From contig CM042985.1 in assembly GCA_023678885.1 (NCBI GenBank), forward strand, positions 16,222,465 to 16,286,464: a DNA stretch of 64,000 bases. Direction: 5' to 3'. Origin of the DNA: Pogostemon cablin. Its lineage: Eukaryota; Streptophyta; Magnoliopsida; Lamiales; Lamiaceae. Positions 33,162 through 43,712 of this stretch are shown here, in pieces; position 1 is the stretch's first letter; each line of letters opens with the position of its first letter. The position numbers and the translations under genes are program-made. The notes under the pieces are model-generated. The model did no database searches, had not been told where the DNA came from, and saw only the letters and a list, made by a program, of their open reading frames with translations.

Positions 33162-36100
33162 ATGGCGCCACCCGGTTCTGGCCCTGGCCCTGTAACGACG
33201 TACGTGACAGCCACGTGCATCATCGCCGCCATGGGTGGTGGCCTTAGTATCGGTTACGACATCGGAATATCAGGTGAGATGACACCGTTAGGGTTTCAGT
33301 TAGCGGCTGATTTATGAATCGAGTTTTGAATGAGGGGTTGTTTGGTTGCAGGTGGAGTGACGTCCATGGATTCGTTCCTGGAGAAGTTCTTCCCGTCTGT
33401 TTACAGGAAGCAGATAGTGAACGACTCCACGAATCTGTACTGTAAATTCAATAGCGAAACGCTGACCATGTTCACGTCGTCGCTGTACCTGGCCGCCATT
33501 CTGTCATCTCTGGTGGCGGCGACAGTGACCAGAAAATTAGGGAGGAAATTGTCAATGTTTTTCGGCGGCGTGCTGTTCTTCGCCGGAGCTCTGATCAATG
33601 GTTTCGCCACGGCTGTTTGGATGCTGATTGTCGGCCGTATTTTTCTGGGTTTCGGAATCGGATTTGCTTCCCAGGTTAGTAAATGAATTCATTCCTACTG
33701 TTTGGATCGTGATTCGAGATATTCCTGTTTGGTTTAAGTTTTTAGTACAGAACAAAAATAACGGTGTGTACGATAATCTTAACGTTGCGTCTCTCTTATG
33801 TTATTTTTATTGCGGTTATAGATTTGATTCATTTTTTGTTTTTGGGGTAAAGATTTTTGTCCAAACCATTCAGAATTTTATAAAAACTAAGCCCTAGGGT
33901 TTATAGTTTTAATGGTAATGATTTATATTTTAGGGTTTTATTTTTTCATAAAATGTAAATTAGTAAATTTACTTTTTTCTAAGATTTAAAATTTTAAAGG
34001 TTAGAATATATTTTTAGGGTATAAAGTTTTTTTTTAATAAAGGGTATATTAGTGAATTTACATTTTATAATCCCTTTGTAGTCTCATTTTACCATTTTTG
34101 TTGTCCCCTTTTGACCTACCCACACCCACTAATACAAATAAAACCACAATTAAAACATGGGGCTCACACACACTAATAAAACTACCCACTACACATTAAA
34201 TAATAATACTTCTTAACCCACGTGCTTACCAAGGGACGGAGGGAGTATAACATATGGATGTCCATATTAAGCATCACCCTTCTTAAAAATATTTAAAATT
34301 AAAAATGTTTTTAATTTTTTTCTTCTAAATTTAAGATTAAATAATTGCAAGTGGTGGGTCAATGCTTCTGTTGTAGTAGTTCAGTTCTAATACATTATTT
34401 ATTGAAGTGTTTGGAGAAAGCGGGGTTTAGAAGTGTTTGGAGAAAGCGGGGTTTAGAAGTGTTTGGAGAAAGTGGGGTTTAAAAACCAGACGTAAACCAT
34501 TACTGCTTTTTTGTTCTACTGTCAAGATATGTGCATATTTTCTTGAGATTCTTCTAATTTAAATAGAAATATCACGTCTTTGTTCCTTTTCATTTTTCAA
34601 CCTGCGTTTACTTCATAGTCTACTGCAATATCTTTTTTAAATAAAATTTCAATTTTAAAACTATGCTTTAAATTCTGTGGAAAAAAAACTTTAAATCTCT
34701 AAAAAAAATAAAGTTTTATTTTTCAGAATGTATTAAATTTGCAAATTACATAAAACACCCTTCAAGTTTATAGGAACATGAACTTTATTGATTTTTTTTT
34801 TGTTTTTTATTTTAAAGTAATTTGGTATGTTAGGCAGAAATATCAAATGGAAAATTTAAGATTGTTGTGAATTTGTTGGAATGATTTGAACAATTTATAT
34901 TTTGAGGTGTGAAGTGCTCAAAGTTTTACTCAGAACTTATGCAGTTGAGTAGAAATATTTTTTAATGCACACATAAATAACATCATGTATTAAATATTAG
35001 CAATTTATAATCAAGAAATCTCATACTTACCCTATAATAATTTTTGTCTGACCTTTTCTTGTGATATTTTAATTCAACTAACTGCTTTTTATAAAATTGC
35101 AGTCTGTCCCACTCTACCTCTCAGAAATGGCTCCACACAATTTCAGAGGAGCCCTCAACATTGGGTTCCAACTCTTCATCACCATAGGTATCTTGGTAGC
35201 CAATTTGTTGAACTACTGCTTCGCCATGATCAAGGGCGGGTGGGGGTGGCGGCTGAGCTTGGGTGGTGCAATGGCTCCGGCCCTTATCATCACCGTCGGC
35301 TCCCTCATCCTCTCCGAGACTCCCAACTCCATGATCGAGCGTGGGAAGAACGACAAAGCTAGAACTAAGCTGATGAGGATCCGAGGTTTGGCTAGCGTGG
35401 ATGAAGAGTTCAACAATCTGGTCGCTGCCAGTGAAGCTTGTAAGCAGGTGGAGCATCCGTGGAGGAAGCTTCTGCAGAGGAAGTACAGGCCTCATCTCAC
35501 CATGGCTATAGCCATTCCCTTCTTCCAGCAGTTCACTGGCATCAATGTCATCATGTTCTATGCCCCTCTCCTGTTCAAGACCATAGGCTTTGGAAGCGAC
35601 GCTGCCCTGATGTCGGCTGTAATCACCGGTTGGTTCAATGTTTTAGGAACTATGGTCTCTATGTACGGAGTGGATAAGTGGGGAAGAAGGTTACTTTTCC
35701 TCCAAGGAGGCATTCAGATGATCATCTGTCAGGTTCATGTCTGTTAATACTTTACTTATGTCAACTCAAGAAAATAATATACTGACTAAATGATCCAGGT
35801 AGTGATGGCTATTTGCATCGGGTTGAAATTCGGGGTGGATGGAAATCCAGGAGAAGTACCCAAGTGGTACGCCATAGTGGTGGTGCTGTTTATATGCATA
35901 TACGTTTCAGGGTTTTCATGGTCCTGGGGGCCTCTAGGGTGGCTGGTTCCTAGTGAGATCTTCCCTCTGGAAATCCGATCTGCAGCTCAGAGTTTGACAG
36001 TCTCCGTCAACATGATTTGCACTTTCTTGGTGGCTCAAGTCTTCCTCTACATGCTCTGCCACTTGAAGTTCGCCTTGTTCTTGTTCTTCGCCTTCTACGT

Positions 36101-36227
36101 TGTCGTCATGACAATCTTTATCTTCTTCTTCTTGCCGGAGACCAAGAACATTCCGATCGAGGAGATGGTGGTCGTGTGGAACGAGCACTGGTTCTGGTCA
36201 AGGTTCATGGAGGATCCGTTGAGTTGA
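33162..36227 (+). CDS. STP: STP-type monosaccharide/H+ symporter, four exons
   Basis: Plasma-membrane hexose-proton symporter of the major facilitator superfamily (sugar transport protein family). Exons are 33162-33273, 33352-33674, 35103-35732 and 35799-36227; all introns are GT-AG, and the spliced frame is 1494 bases or 497 residues, close to the family's usual 500-525. Visible motifs: GYDIGISGGVTSM (31-43) with the Asp that takes the proton at 33; RKLGRK (98-103); GRIFLGFGIGF (132-142) with the partner Arg at 133; PLYLSEMAP (148-156); QQFTGIN (287-293); KWGRR (337-341); GPLGWLVPSEIFP (399-411); PETKNIPIEEM (468-478). Cys68 and Cys442 match the pair that forms the lid disulfide in plant STPs. 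The ATG is the first after the TATA box. No lesion is seen, so it is probably functional. The exact paralogue and sugar specificity cannot be told from this. Confidence 0.93.
34070..34245. mobile_element. Stowaway-like MITE in intron 2 of the sugar transporter gene
   Basis: The right end GGGACGGAGGGAG followed by TA is clear; the left end (TCCCTTTGTAGTC) is degraded. The interior resembles the MITE at 40083-40309 with an internal deletion. It explains part of the unusual length (1428 bases) of intron 2. Confidence 0.75.
34406..34483. repeat. 26-bp tandem repeat, three copies, in intron 2
   Basis: Three consecutive copies of a unit beginning AGTGTTTGGAGAAAGCGGGG; the third has one or two changes. 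Confidence 0.92.
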
Positions 36228-36581
36228 GGAATGGAGGGTCGGGTTTATTATACTAGTACTTAGTTTAAATATGGGTGGGTTGTAATTACAAAGGATTTAA
36301 TTTAGTGGATTAAATGCAAACCCATACTCGTTTGTCGGAAAAAATACACCAAGTTAATTGTTGATGAAAGTATAAACCTCATTCTGTATATTCAGATGCA
36401 TGAGTGCATCAGTTGTAATGTCATTTCATGGATTCCTCATCACGTTAGTCTTTTAACTTTCGGTTGATGGGATATGTGTATATAAAGCTGAATTCTTTAC
36501 TATTATCTGTATAGAAGTGCAAATGAATATATATATTCAGTTTATATGGAGAATTGTTGACTTAATTGTAGTTGATTCCTT

Positions 36582-36656
36582 AAACGACGACGTAGCTGGC
36601 AAGATTTTCCAGCACTGTACTATCCGATCCTCCGTTGATTAGTTTATTTTTTATTG
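36582..36656 (-). repeat. Right arm of the inverted repeat, inner segment
   Basis: Its reverse complement reads GGATCGGATAGTACAGTGC and ATCTTGCCAGCTACGTC, matching 33020-33070. It begins about 350 bases after the stop codon of the transporter gene and is interrupted by a Mutator-like MITE. Confidence 0.85.
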
Positions 36657-37261
36657 GAAATAATTACTGATAGGTACACACTTTGTACCCCTAATTACTA
36701 CTAGATACATTGATTTAAAATAATTATTATTTAATACAAAATATTAAATTAAAATACCAAATATACCCCTAAACCCATATACCTTTAAAACACTAACCCC
36801 AACCTCCACCCACCACCGGACCACCGCTGCCGCTGCCGGACCGCCGCCGCCGCCGCCGGCGGAGCTCCGGCGGCCGGTCGCCGGAAAGCTGCCGCGCCGC
36901 CGCTGCCGGAGCTCCGGCAGCCGGTCGCCGGAAAAACTGTTCGTCCAAAAAAAAAAAAGAAAAAAAAAAAAAACTGGTCGCTGGAAAAACTGCCGCCGCC
37001 GGAAAAGCTGCCGGACCGCCGCCGCCGGACCACCACATTTTTTTGCTGCACACACTTTTTTTTTCCTGCACACACTTTTTTTTTGCTGCACACACTTTGC
37101 TGCACATGAACTTTTGCTGCACACAATATTTATGTGCAGCACATTAATAGGGGTAATATTGGAATATCACTACATATTTTTGTACCTAGTAGTAATACTT
37201 TTGTATGTTTGTATCTCATAGTAATTTAGGGTTTTTTTGTGTACCTAGTAGTAATCCTCCC
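36657..37261. mobile_element. Mutator-like MITE with 9-bp target duplication TTTTTATTG
   Basis: TTTTTATTG is present exactly at 36648-36656 and 37262-37270. The ends are imperfect inverted repeats around ATTACTRVTAGGTACAC. The interior is odd: a GC-rich stretch (36820-37030) with direct repeats of GGAGCTCCGGC(G/A)GCCGGTCG, a poly-A run, and four to five copies of TTTGCTGCACACA. The glycine/alanine-rich frames on the minus strand are composition artefacts. Confidence 0.85.
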
Positions 37262-37270
37262 TTTTTATTG

Positions 37271-37370
37271 ATTGATTTATAATTAAGAAGTAGTAATATA
37301 TTTTGTGAAATAGTTTTCCTCGAAATCTCATATATAAGTTACCAAAAGACATAATTTTATATAAAAAAAA
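37271..37370 (-). repeat. Right arm of the inverted repeat, middle segment
   Basis: The reverse complement carries GAGATTTCGAGGAAAACTA, CACAAAATA and AATCAATCAATAAAAA, matching 32885-32985 of the left arm. Confidence 0.85.
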
Positions 37371-37726
37371 ATTAATTGAATCTCCCCATTTACTTAGATG
37401 TAAATTTCGTGAATTTAGGTAGTTATACATTTTTACTTTTATTAAATTTTGTTCTTTTCACACGTTTGTACCGTATCACTTTTTTTTATTAATTATTCTT
37501 AAATTAAGATCAGTTTTTTTCCCTTTTTTATTTATTATTATTAATTACGATTTTAATAATTATATCTAATATTTTACAATCTATTTTATCCCCAATTCAT
37601 AAAATATTCGTATGATTTTGAGTTAATTTAAAAATATAATTGTAATTTTACTGGTTGGTTTGTTTAGGGTGGTTTATTTAGTATTTAGAATTTAGGGTTT
37701 AGGGTTTTAGGGTTAATGTTAATTTT

Positions 37727-37992
37727 GAAGAGACACTCTCTTGTGAGACGAATTATTTATGAGACGGGTTGACATATCATCATTAAAGTATGCTTATTGT
37801 ATATATAAAGTATGCTTATCTGTGGTTAAAGTATGTAAATAATAAATTAAATTATAATACAATAAAACCATATTTTAATGCAATCCAACATACTTTAACA
37901 AATATTAAATATATTTTATCTAAATAATAGACATATTTTAACACTTCTCACAAATCGTCTTACATAAGTAACGTCTCACAAGAGACTTTGTC
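37727..37992. mobile_element. MITE with TCTCTTGTGAGACG inverted ends
   Basis: Inverted ends around CTCTTGTGAGACG and CGTCTCACAAGAG, with AATTTT directly on both sides (37721-37726 and 37993-37998). Superfamily not assigned. Confidence 0.6.
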
Positions 37993-38167
37993 AATTTTAA
38001 AAGTATAATTGTAATTTTATCCTTATAATTTATGATATATTTTATTTTTAGGATTTAATATTATTTTTAGGATTTAATGTTAATTTCAATGATATAATTA
38101 TAATTATCAGTATACAAGAAAAAGAAAGGATGAATGATGTGGTAAATCATTAGCATAATTTAATTAT

Positions 38168-38276
<109 letters not shown>

Positions 38277-38327
38277 AAAGAAAATGAAAAATTCAATTAA
38301 TAAGAGATGTGAGGTGGCTATATAATA

Positions 38328-38996
38328 CTCCTTCTTTCTCAAATTCATCTTCACATTTACTTTAGATACGAAGTTTAAAAAAATTATTTATTAACTTACT
38401 TTCACTACAAAAAAAGTATTTTTTAGCAACTGAATTTACCAACGGAATTCAATACATTAGTAATTACCAACAGATTAGCAACAAAAATGACATTTTTATT
38501 TTAGCAACGAAATGCCAACTGATTTATTCTCTATTTTAGCAACGGAATTCAATATATTGGTAATTACCAATGGATTACCAAGTGAATCAATTATATAAAT
38601 TAGCAACGAATTACCAACGAAATTATTTACCAATAGAATTGATTTTTCGTTGCTAAAAATTTACCAACCACCACTTTACCAACGGAATTTTACCAGCGAA
38701 TTCCGTTGTTAATCCGTTGGTAAGCCAATTTAATAATGGAATTAAGATTATTATCAACGGAATATTTCGATGGTAAAACAATAATTTTTTTGTAGTGTTT
38801 TAGGAGTAATATGGTATGTTTAGATAATAAATAAATGATAAAGTTGTTAGGTGTATTAAAAAGGTAATGACAAATTTGAAATTAAAGTATGTTAGAAGGA
38901 TATTAGTTAGTTTTTTTTTCTTTTATGGAAGTGTGAAGTTAAATTTAGGACGAACCAAAATGAAAAAATGTGAAATTGAAGTTGAGACGGAGGGAG
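38328..38996. mobile_element. Stowaway-like MITE carrying a nested CACTA MITE
   Basis: TA, then CTCCTTCTTTCTCAAATTC on the left and GAGACGGAGGGAG, then TA, on the right. Without the CACTA insert it is about 270 bases. Confidence 0.75.
38403..38797. mobile_element. CACTA-type MITE, target duplication TTT
   Basis: Starts CACTACAAAAAAAG and ends TTTTTTTGTAGTG, with TTT on both sides. The interior is made of ACCAACGGAATT-type words and their inverted form CCGTTGGTAA, the subterminal repeats expected of CACTA elements. Confidence 0.85.
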
Positions 38997-39045
38997 TAGT
39001 CATTAAATTTAAGAGTCTTGCTAGTGTGCATCTGTAAGATTCATA

Positions 39046-39270
39046 CTCCCTTCGTCCAATATTAATCTATCCGTTTACTTTTTACACGTAGATTAAGGAG
39101 TAATATTATTTTATGTGTAGTGGGTAGTTGTATTAGAGGGGTGTGTGAGTCTCATATTTTAATTGTATTAGTGTGTGGATGGTCCCATATGTCTAAAAAG
39201 AGAAATGGATAGATTAAGAGTGGATGGCCCAAAATGGTAAAATGAATAGATTGACAGTGGATGAAGAAAA
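39046..39270. mobile_element. Stowaway-like fragment
   Basis: The left end TA, CTCCCTTCGTCCAATATTAA is clear, and the interior shares phrases with neighbouring Stowaways; the right inverted end is missing. Confidence 0.55.
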
Positions 39271-39416
39271 TATTATTTAATCTTCACCTTTATATTTAAA
39301 TTAGTAACTAACTTTTTAAATTAAATAATTACTATTATATCCTACAATAAAGTTATATACCCTAAGCTATAAACTCTAGGGGTGCACGGTACACCTCATA
39401 ATTACCCTAAATTATA

Positions 39417-39673
39417 CTCCCTCCATCCCCATTAACTTTGACGTTTGCTTTTTGGACGGAGATTAAAAGAAAAATATAATATTTTAATGTGTAGTAAGGT
39501 GAGAGAAATAATATTTAATGTAAAGTGGATAGTTGTATTAGTGTTGTGGGTGAGTCCCATATAAAATAATTAATTGTTTTGTGTGGGCCCAATTTGATAA
39601 AAAAATAAATGTAAATCTTAACTTGGGACAACCCAAAATGAAAAACGTAAATTTTAACGTGGGACGGAGGGAG
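39417..39673. mobile_element. Stowaway-like MITE
   Basis: CTCCCTCCATCCCCATTAAC at the left and GTGGGACGGAGGGAG at the right, TA on both sides, 257 bases. Confidence 0.88.
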
Positions 39674-39724
39674 TAAAGGTGATTTGAGGAAATTGATATA
39701 TTCTCACATGGAGAGGATCCGAAT

Positions 39725-39985
39725 TTATTTATTTTTTGTCCTTACAAGTTTTGATATTGTATTCATAGATTCACCGACAAATATGACATGCTTATCAATT
39801 AGCGATTAATTTATATAGGAAATATTTGGGTGAAATTATCACATAAAATCATTATAATGTGATTGGAATACAAAATAATTAATATATTAATAAATGAAAT
39901 ATTAATATATTAATAATAAATAATAGTTGTTCAAGTAATTTTTTTTCATAAATATTAATAATATAAATAAAAATTGATAATATTT
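39725..39985 (-). repeat. Right arm of the inverted repeat, outer segment
   Basis: The reverse complement aligns with 32635-32840, sharing CAAAACTTGTAAGGA, the AAATTAATCGCTAATTGAT phrase and ATTTATGAAAA near the outer end. Confidence 0.82.
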
Positions 39986-40040
39986 TAATAAAAACATAAT
40001 AATTTATTTAAAAGAATGTATCGTGAAAAAAGTTTAAATA

Positions 40041-40041
<1 letters not shown>

Positions 40042-40083
<42 letters not shown>

Positions 40084-40308
40084 TCCCTCCGTCCCACAGT
40101 AATGGTCTCCTTTTTTCATTTTGGTCGTTCCACCCAAAGGGTCCTCTTTCCTTTTTTACACATATGGGACCCACTCATCCCCTCTAATACAACTAAAAAA
40201 TGGGGTCCATACTCCCATTAATACAACTACCTATTACACACTAAATAATAATACTCCTTAACTAATGTGTCAAAAAACAAAAACTACCATTGTCGTGGGA
40301 CGAAGGGA

Positions 40309-40384
<76 letters not shown>
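40042..40384. mobile_element. Stowaway-like MITE between AT microsatellites
   Basis: The MITE is 40083-40309 (CTCCCTCCGTCCCACAG..GTGGGACGAAGGGAG, TA on both sides). Pure AT runs flank it at 40042-40082 and 40310-40384, which suggests insertion into one AT microsatellite. Confidence 0.88.
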
Positions 40385-40390
<6 letters not shown>

Positions 40391-40409
40391 TTATTTTTAA
40401 AATCTATAT

Positions 40410-40436
40410 CGTGCATCGCACGGGTTAAAATACTTG
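40410..40436 (+). other. Possible degenerate Helitron 3' end
   Basis: CGTGCATCGCACG can form a five-base-pair hairpin and is followed about ten bases later by CTTG where a Helitron would have CTRR. No matching 5' end was found. Confidence 0.3.
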
Positions 40437-40439
40437 TTT

Positions 40440-40875
40440 ATATAATGATTTCCTTGCTAATCCATTGGTAATTATCAACGGATTTAATTCTATTGCTAAA
40501 ATAGAGAATAAATCCGTTGTCATTCCCTTGCTAAAAGAAAAATGTCATTTTTGTTGTTAATCCATTGATAATTACCAACGGATTGAATTCCGTTGCTAAA
40601 TTCGATTGCTATAAAATACTCTCTTCGTCTTATTTCAATGTTTATATTTGTTTTTTATACGTTGATTAAGGAGTATAGAATTTTAATAGATAGTGGGTGG
40701 AAATATATAATATTTAATGTAAAGTGAGTAGGTGTATTAGTGTTGGATGTGGGGACCATGATGATATACTTTCTTCGTCCCATTATCTATTGAAATACTA
40801 TATTTTTTAATCAACGTGCTACAAGCAAATGTAAACATTGAAACGGGATGGAGGGAGTGCTTTTTTTGTAGTGGG
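40440..40875. mobile_element. CACTA-type MITE fragment with nested Stowaway
   Basis: The left part holds the ACCAACGGATT/CCGTTGCTAA words of the CACTA MITE at 38403. The right end TTTTTTTGTAGTG (40863-40875) is its terminus. A Stowaway-like MITE (40619-40857, CTCTCTTCGTC..GGGATGGAGGGAG) lies between them. Confidence 0.7.
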
Positions 40876-41358
40876 TGTATCAGTTATATCTCAAATTCCC
40901 CATAATTTCATACTCTTTCAAATGAGATTACATTGCAATAAATGGTCCTATAATTACTTCTATATTTTACTTTTTATATAAGTAAATACAATTTATATTC
41001 AAATATCATTACTTTTCTTTTTTTATTTACTTATATTTCATTTTTAAATTTAAATAAATATTTATTTTTATATTTAATGTGCTTTTTAATAAATACATAT
41101 ATTTAAGTTCTTTAATTTCACATGATCTTAAATTTCACACTCATTCTTTGTTAAAAACTATCACGTGAAATAAAAAAATTATATAATAAATGAGAAAATG
41201 ATTATTACCATATAAAAACAAATTGAATTAGGATATCGTCATGAATTTGTAGGGAGGGAGGAGAATTTGAGAAGAGATTTGAGAAGAGATTAGATATTTT
41301 GAGGAGATATTGACCAAAACTTTTGAGAGGGAAAAAACCTTATGTACTTTTATATATA
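40876..41358. other. AT-rich flank of the Helitron
   Basis: No gene is seen. A direct repeat of GAGAAGAGATTTGA near 41270 is the only structure noted. Confidence 0.5.
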
Positions 41359-41494
41359 CTAGGCATTGGACGCACCTCATTGCTGAGGTGCTAGCCCGGG
41401 CATCTGCGTTTAGTTTAGTAGGTGGGACTGATTGTTAAGTTTAATTGCTAAGAAACATAGCTGCTCCTAGACCTTCTTTCAAAGAGGCACCCTA

Positions 41495-41632
41495 TTCCTT
41501 ACTTTCAAGGAGTGACTCAAATGTCAGCATACTTATACCATCAATAGATACATGGCAAGAAATTTCATCAACTGGATAATTCATTGCAAGAGTTGAGAGA
41601 ACAGCATTTGCAGTTATCAAAGTAGGTTCCTT
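41495..41632 (-). pseudogene. CESA: Cellulose synthase catalytic-domain fragment
   Basis: The minus-strand frame reads KEPTLITANAVLSTLAMN, then YPVDEISCHVSIDGISMLTF. This corresponds to the CesA/Csl segment that includes the first conserved Asp of the glycosyltransferase (the DDG motif); here that motif reads IDG, so the first Asp is lost. About 45 codons are present, ending at TAG. It is the fragment nearest the Helitron 3' end and cannot encode an enzyme. Confidence 0.75.
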
Positions 41633-41659
41633 AGCTCCAAGAAAGGTGGTCTTCGTACT

Positions 41660-41905
41660 GGTTCAGGCACTTTGCAGTGTGTGTTATATACTATGCAAAA
41701 AGGGGCCTTGGTTTCATCAAGTTTTACTTCTTGAGGTCCTACAAATGTCCACCAATACTTCTTCATGTGATTAAGGTGGATAGTTCTCACTAGATCACTA
41801 TAGAAACATCTTGGAGTAGGCTTTCTCCCATGGTCACGTCTATCGGCAATCTACTCTAGAAGATAAGTGGTATGATCAGCTCTCAGTACAAATGCACTTA
41901 GTTCC
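41660..41905 (-). pseudogene. Unidentified exon-like frame in the Helitron
   Basis: A minus-strand frame of about 80 codons with one stop, containing SDLVRTIHLNHMKKYWW and TFVGPQEVKLDETKAPF. The composition looks like real coding sequence, but I do not recognise the family. It may be another captured exon. It runs close to the cellulose synthase fragment in a different frame. Confidence 0.35.
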
Positions 41906-42031
41906 TATCATAAGAAAAACAATAAGATGCAAATTTACCTTCTTCTCTACAGTAGCAAGCTCCTTTTTATATTGCTCCTACAACAAAAGCAACATAACAT
42001 CAGCTAGAAAGTTATGGAAATGCCTTAAAGT

Positions 42032-42541
42032 GAGTTAAATATTTATTTGGTCCCGTAACTTTTTTCTTTTTAATTTTAGTCCCAAAAAAGATATTTGTTT
42101 ATAATTAGTCCCATAACTTTTATTTTTCTTTAATTTTGGTCCAATTTTCGCCGAATTTGCCACCTATTTCCGAAATTGGCAAGTGATGCTGACATGACGA
42201 GTCCAACCAGCCAAATATTGATGAAGCTTAAGAAGAAGAAGAAGGATAACACCAAAAATTACAAAATGTTTATGTATGGGGTGACTATAAATATTTTTGC
42301 AATCTTTGGTGTTGTCTTCATTCTTCTTCTTAAGTTTCATCAATCTTTGGTTGGTTGAGAAATAATTGGACTAGCCACGTCAGCATCGCTAGTCGGTTTC
42401 TGGCAACAAGTGGCAAATCCGATAAAAATTGGACCAAAATTAAAGAAAAATTAAAGTTATGGGACTAATTATAAACAAATATCTTTTTTGGGCCTAAAAT
42501 TAAAAAGAAAAAAGTTACGGGACCAAACAAATATTTAACTC
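42032..42541. mobile_element. Mutator-like MITE with perfect 9-bp target duplication CCTTAAAGT
   Basis: CCTTAAAGT occurs at 42023-42031 and 42542-42550. The ends are long inverted repeats beginning GAGTTAAATATTTATTTGGTC, about 150 bases on each side. The interior contains an inverted pair of CTTAAGAAGAAGAA. It is nested in the Helitron and therefore younger. Confidence 0.93.
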
Positions 42542-42731
42542 CCTTAAAGTTTGAGCTTTTAGACCAGTTTAGAAAATGACTAAGAAAGTTTGTATGCGTA
42601 AGCTCTGATAACTCATCTCAAGCCTTAGCACACAATAGTTAAATTAAATATATAAGACAATTTCTTTTTTAATATGGAAAGAATATTTGTATCTATATTT
42701 GTGCATAGTGACACAAAGTGCTGAAGCTAAC

Positions 42732-42813
42732 CATCATTTGGTTCCAGTTCCAAAGCTTTTTTGAAACTCTCAACTGCAGTTTGCAGCATCGATATCATTC
42801 AAGCCACGTGAGC
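42732..42813 (-). pseudogene. CYP40: Cyclophilin-40 TPR exon fragment, downstream exon
   Basis: After an intron acceptor (CCAG), the minus strand encodes AHVA, LNDIDAA, then VESFKKALELEPNDG, which is the last TPR repeat of plant CYP40 (SQUINT). One base is missing after the AHVA codons and seven extra bases follow LNDIDAA, so the frame is broken. It ends at a GT donor. The matching upstream exon is 57356-57460, now about 14.5 kb away. Confidence 0.7.
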
Positions 42814-42959
42814 CTGGTCCAATTCGGAGGGGTACAAGTCTAGTATTAGTATTACAAATATAAGAGGTCTATAAGAATAAACTTGTTGAACTATCTGAAT
42901 TTGCAGTAAAAATATCATGGGATTAATATTTATGACGTTAAAACATTCAATTAGACACT

Positions 42960-43510
42960 TACACTGAGAATCATACTACTATATAACAAAAGATATACAA
43001 TAACATAGTTTTTACAACAATTAGATTAGAGGCATGTTTAAAGCAAGTAGTAAGGTATACAACAACATTCTGTCTAACGTGTTGCATAAACGTTTCAATT
43101 GAATCTTGCACCAAATAATTGAGTGGATGCATTTGCAAAATAATCAACAACCTTAGCCCGTTATTCAGGTGCATCGATCTTGTTTCGTAGGATTGACAAA
43201 GGGATATGTACAGTCTGTATTCCATTATCAAGTGGTCGTAAAAATTCTTGCATTATCTAATCAAAATCATATGGTGTCGTAAATATTATTGCATTTATAT
43301 ACCTTTGCGATTCTTTCAGGATTGGTATAGGGATCTTGCTTTTCTTTCACCAGTTTTTTTTAATCTTCCTACCCCATGGCTTTAGACATTTCTTGACCAC
43401 ATCCACTAAAGTTGATTTCCCATAGTCCAATAGCAGCACCAAGAGTGTCTCTATGAAACATTTAGCCTCCACATCTCGGGTGTTGATAACAGGCATATAT
43501 GGAACCCCAA
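42960..43510 (-). pseudogene. Unidentified exon-like frames in the Helitron
   Basis: Two minus-strand stretches look like exons. Near 43390-43500 one frame reads MPVINTRDVEAKCFIETL and LDYGKSTLVDVVKKCLKPW. Near 43130-43240 another reads NGIQTVHIPLSILRNKIDA and, after a stop, AKVVDYFANASTQLFGARF. They may belong to one captured gene, but the family is not recognised. Confidence 0.35.
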
Positions 43511-43559
43511 AAAATGTTTTAAAAAAAGCAAAATCAAATCAAATCCATCAACTTATGAC

Positions 43560-43712
43560 CTCATTGACCTCATGAATTCATGTGCACAATTACCATCAAT
43601 ATATGTGGTAATTGCGAGAGAATATTGAAAGGATAAAACGGAGTATGGCTCCAATTAGCTCTTTCCACATGAACTTGAAATTCACACAAGAAGCACCATT
43701 TGTCCATATGAC
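43560..43712 (-). pseudogene. Ubiquitin-specific protease (MYND-type UBP) catalytic-domain exon fragment
   Basis: Starting at an acceptor (TTTTGCAG), the minus strand reads KWCFLCEFQVHVERA, then FNILSQLPHI and, after a frameshift, NCAHEFMRSM. This follows the plant UBP15-19 group, where a CxLCEFQxHVERA block is followed by the SRLPxI..EDAHEFMR block that contains the catalytic-domain box. The Gly-rich link between the blocks is deleted. It pairs with the MYND exon at 45305-45448 on the same strand. Confidence 0.72.

Noticed and set aside
33401..35495. Minus-strand frames over the sugar transporter exons
   Set aside because: Antisense shadows of real exons.
36744..37142. Gly/Ala/Arg-rich frames
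   Set aside because: All three frames of a GC-rich MITE interior are open at once, which is a composition effect.
37689..37715. Telomere-like TTTAGGG run
   Set aside because: Only about three imperfect units; too short to mark an old telomere or fusion.
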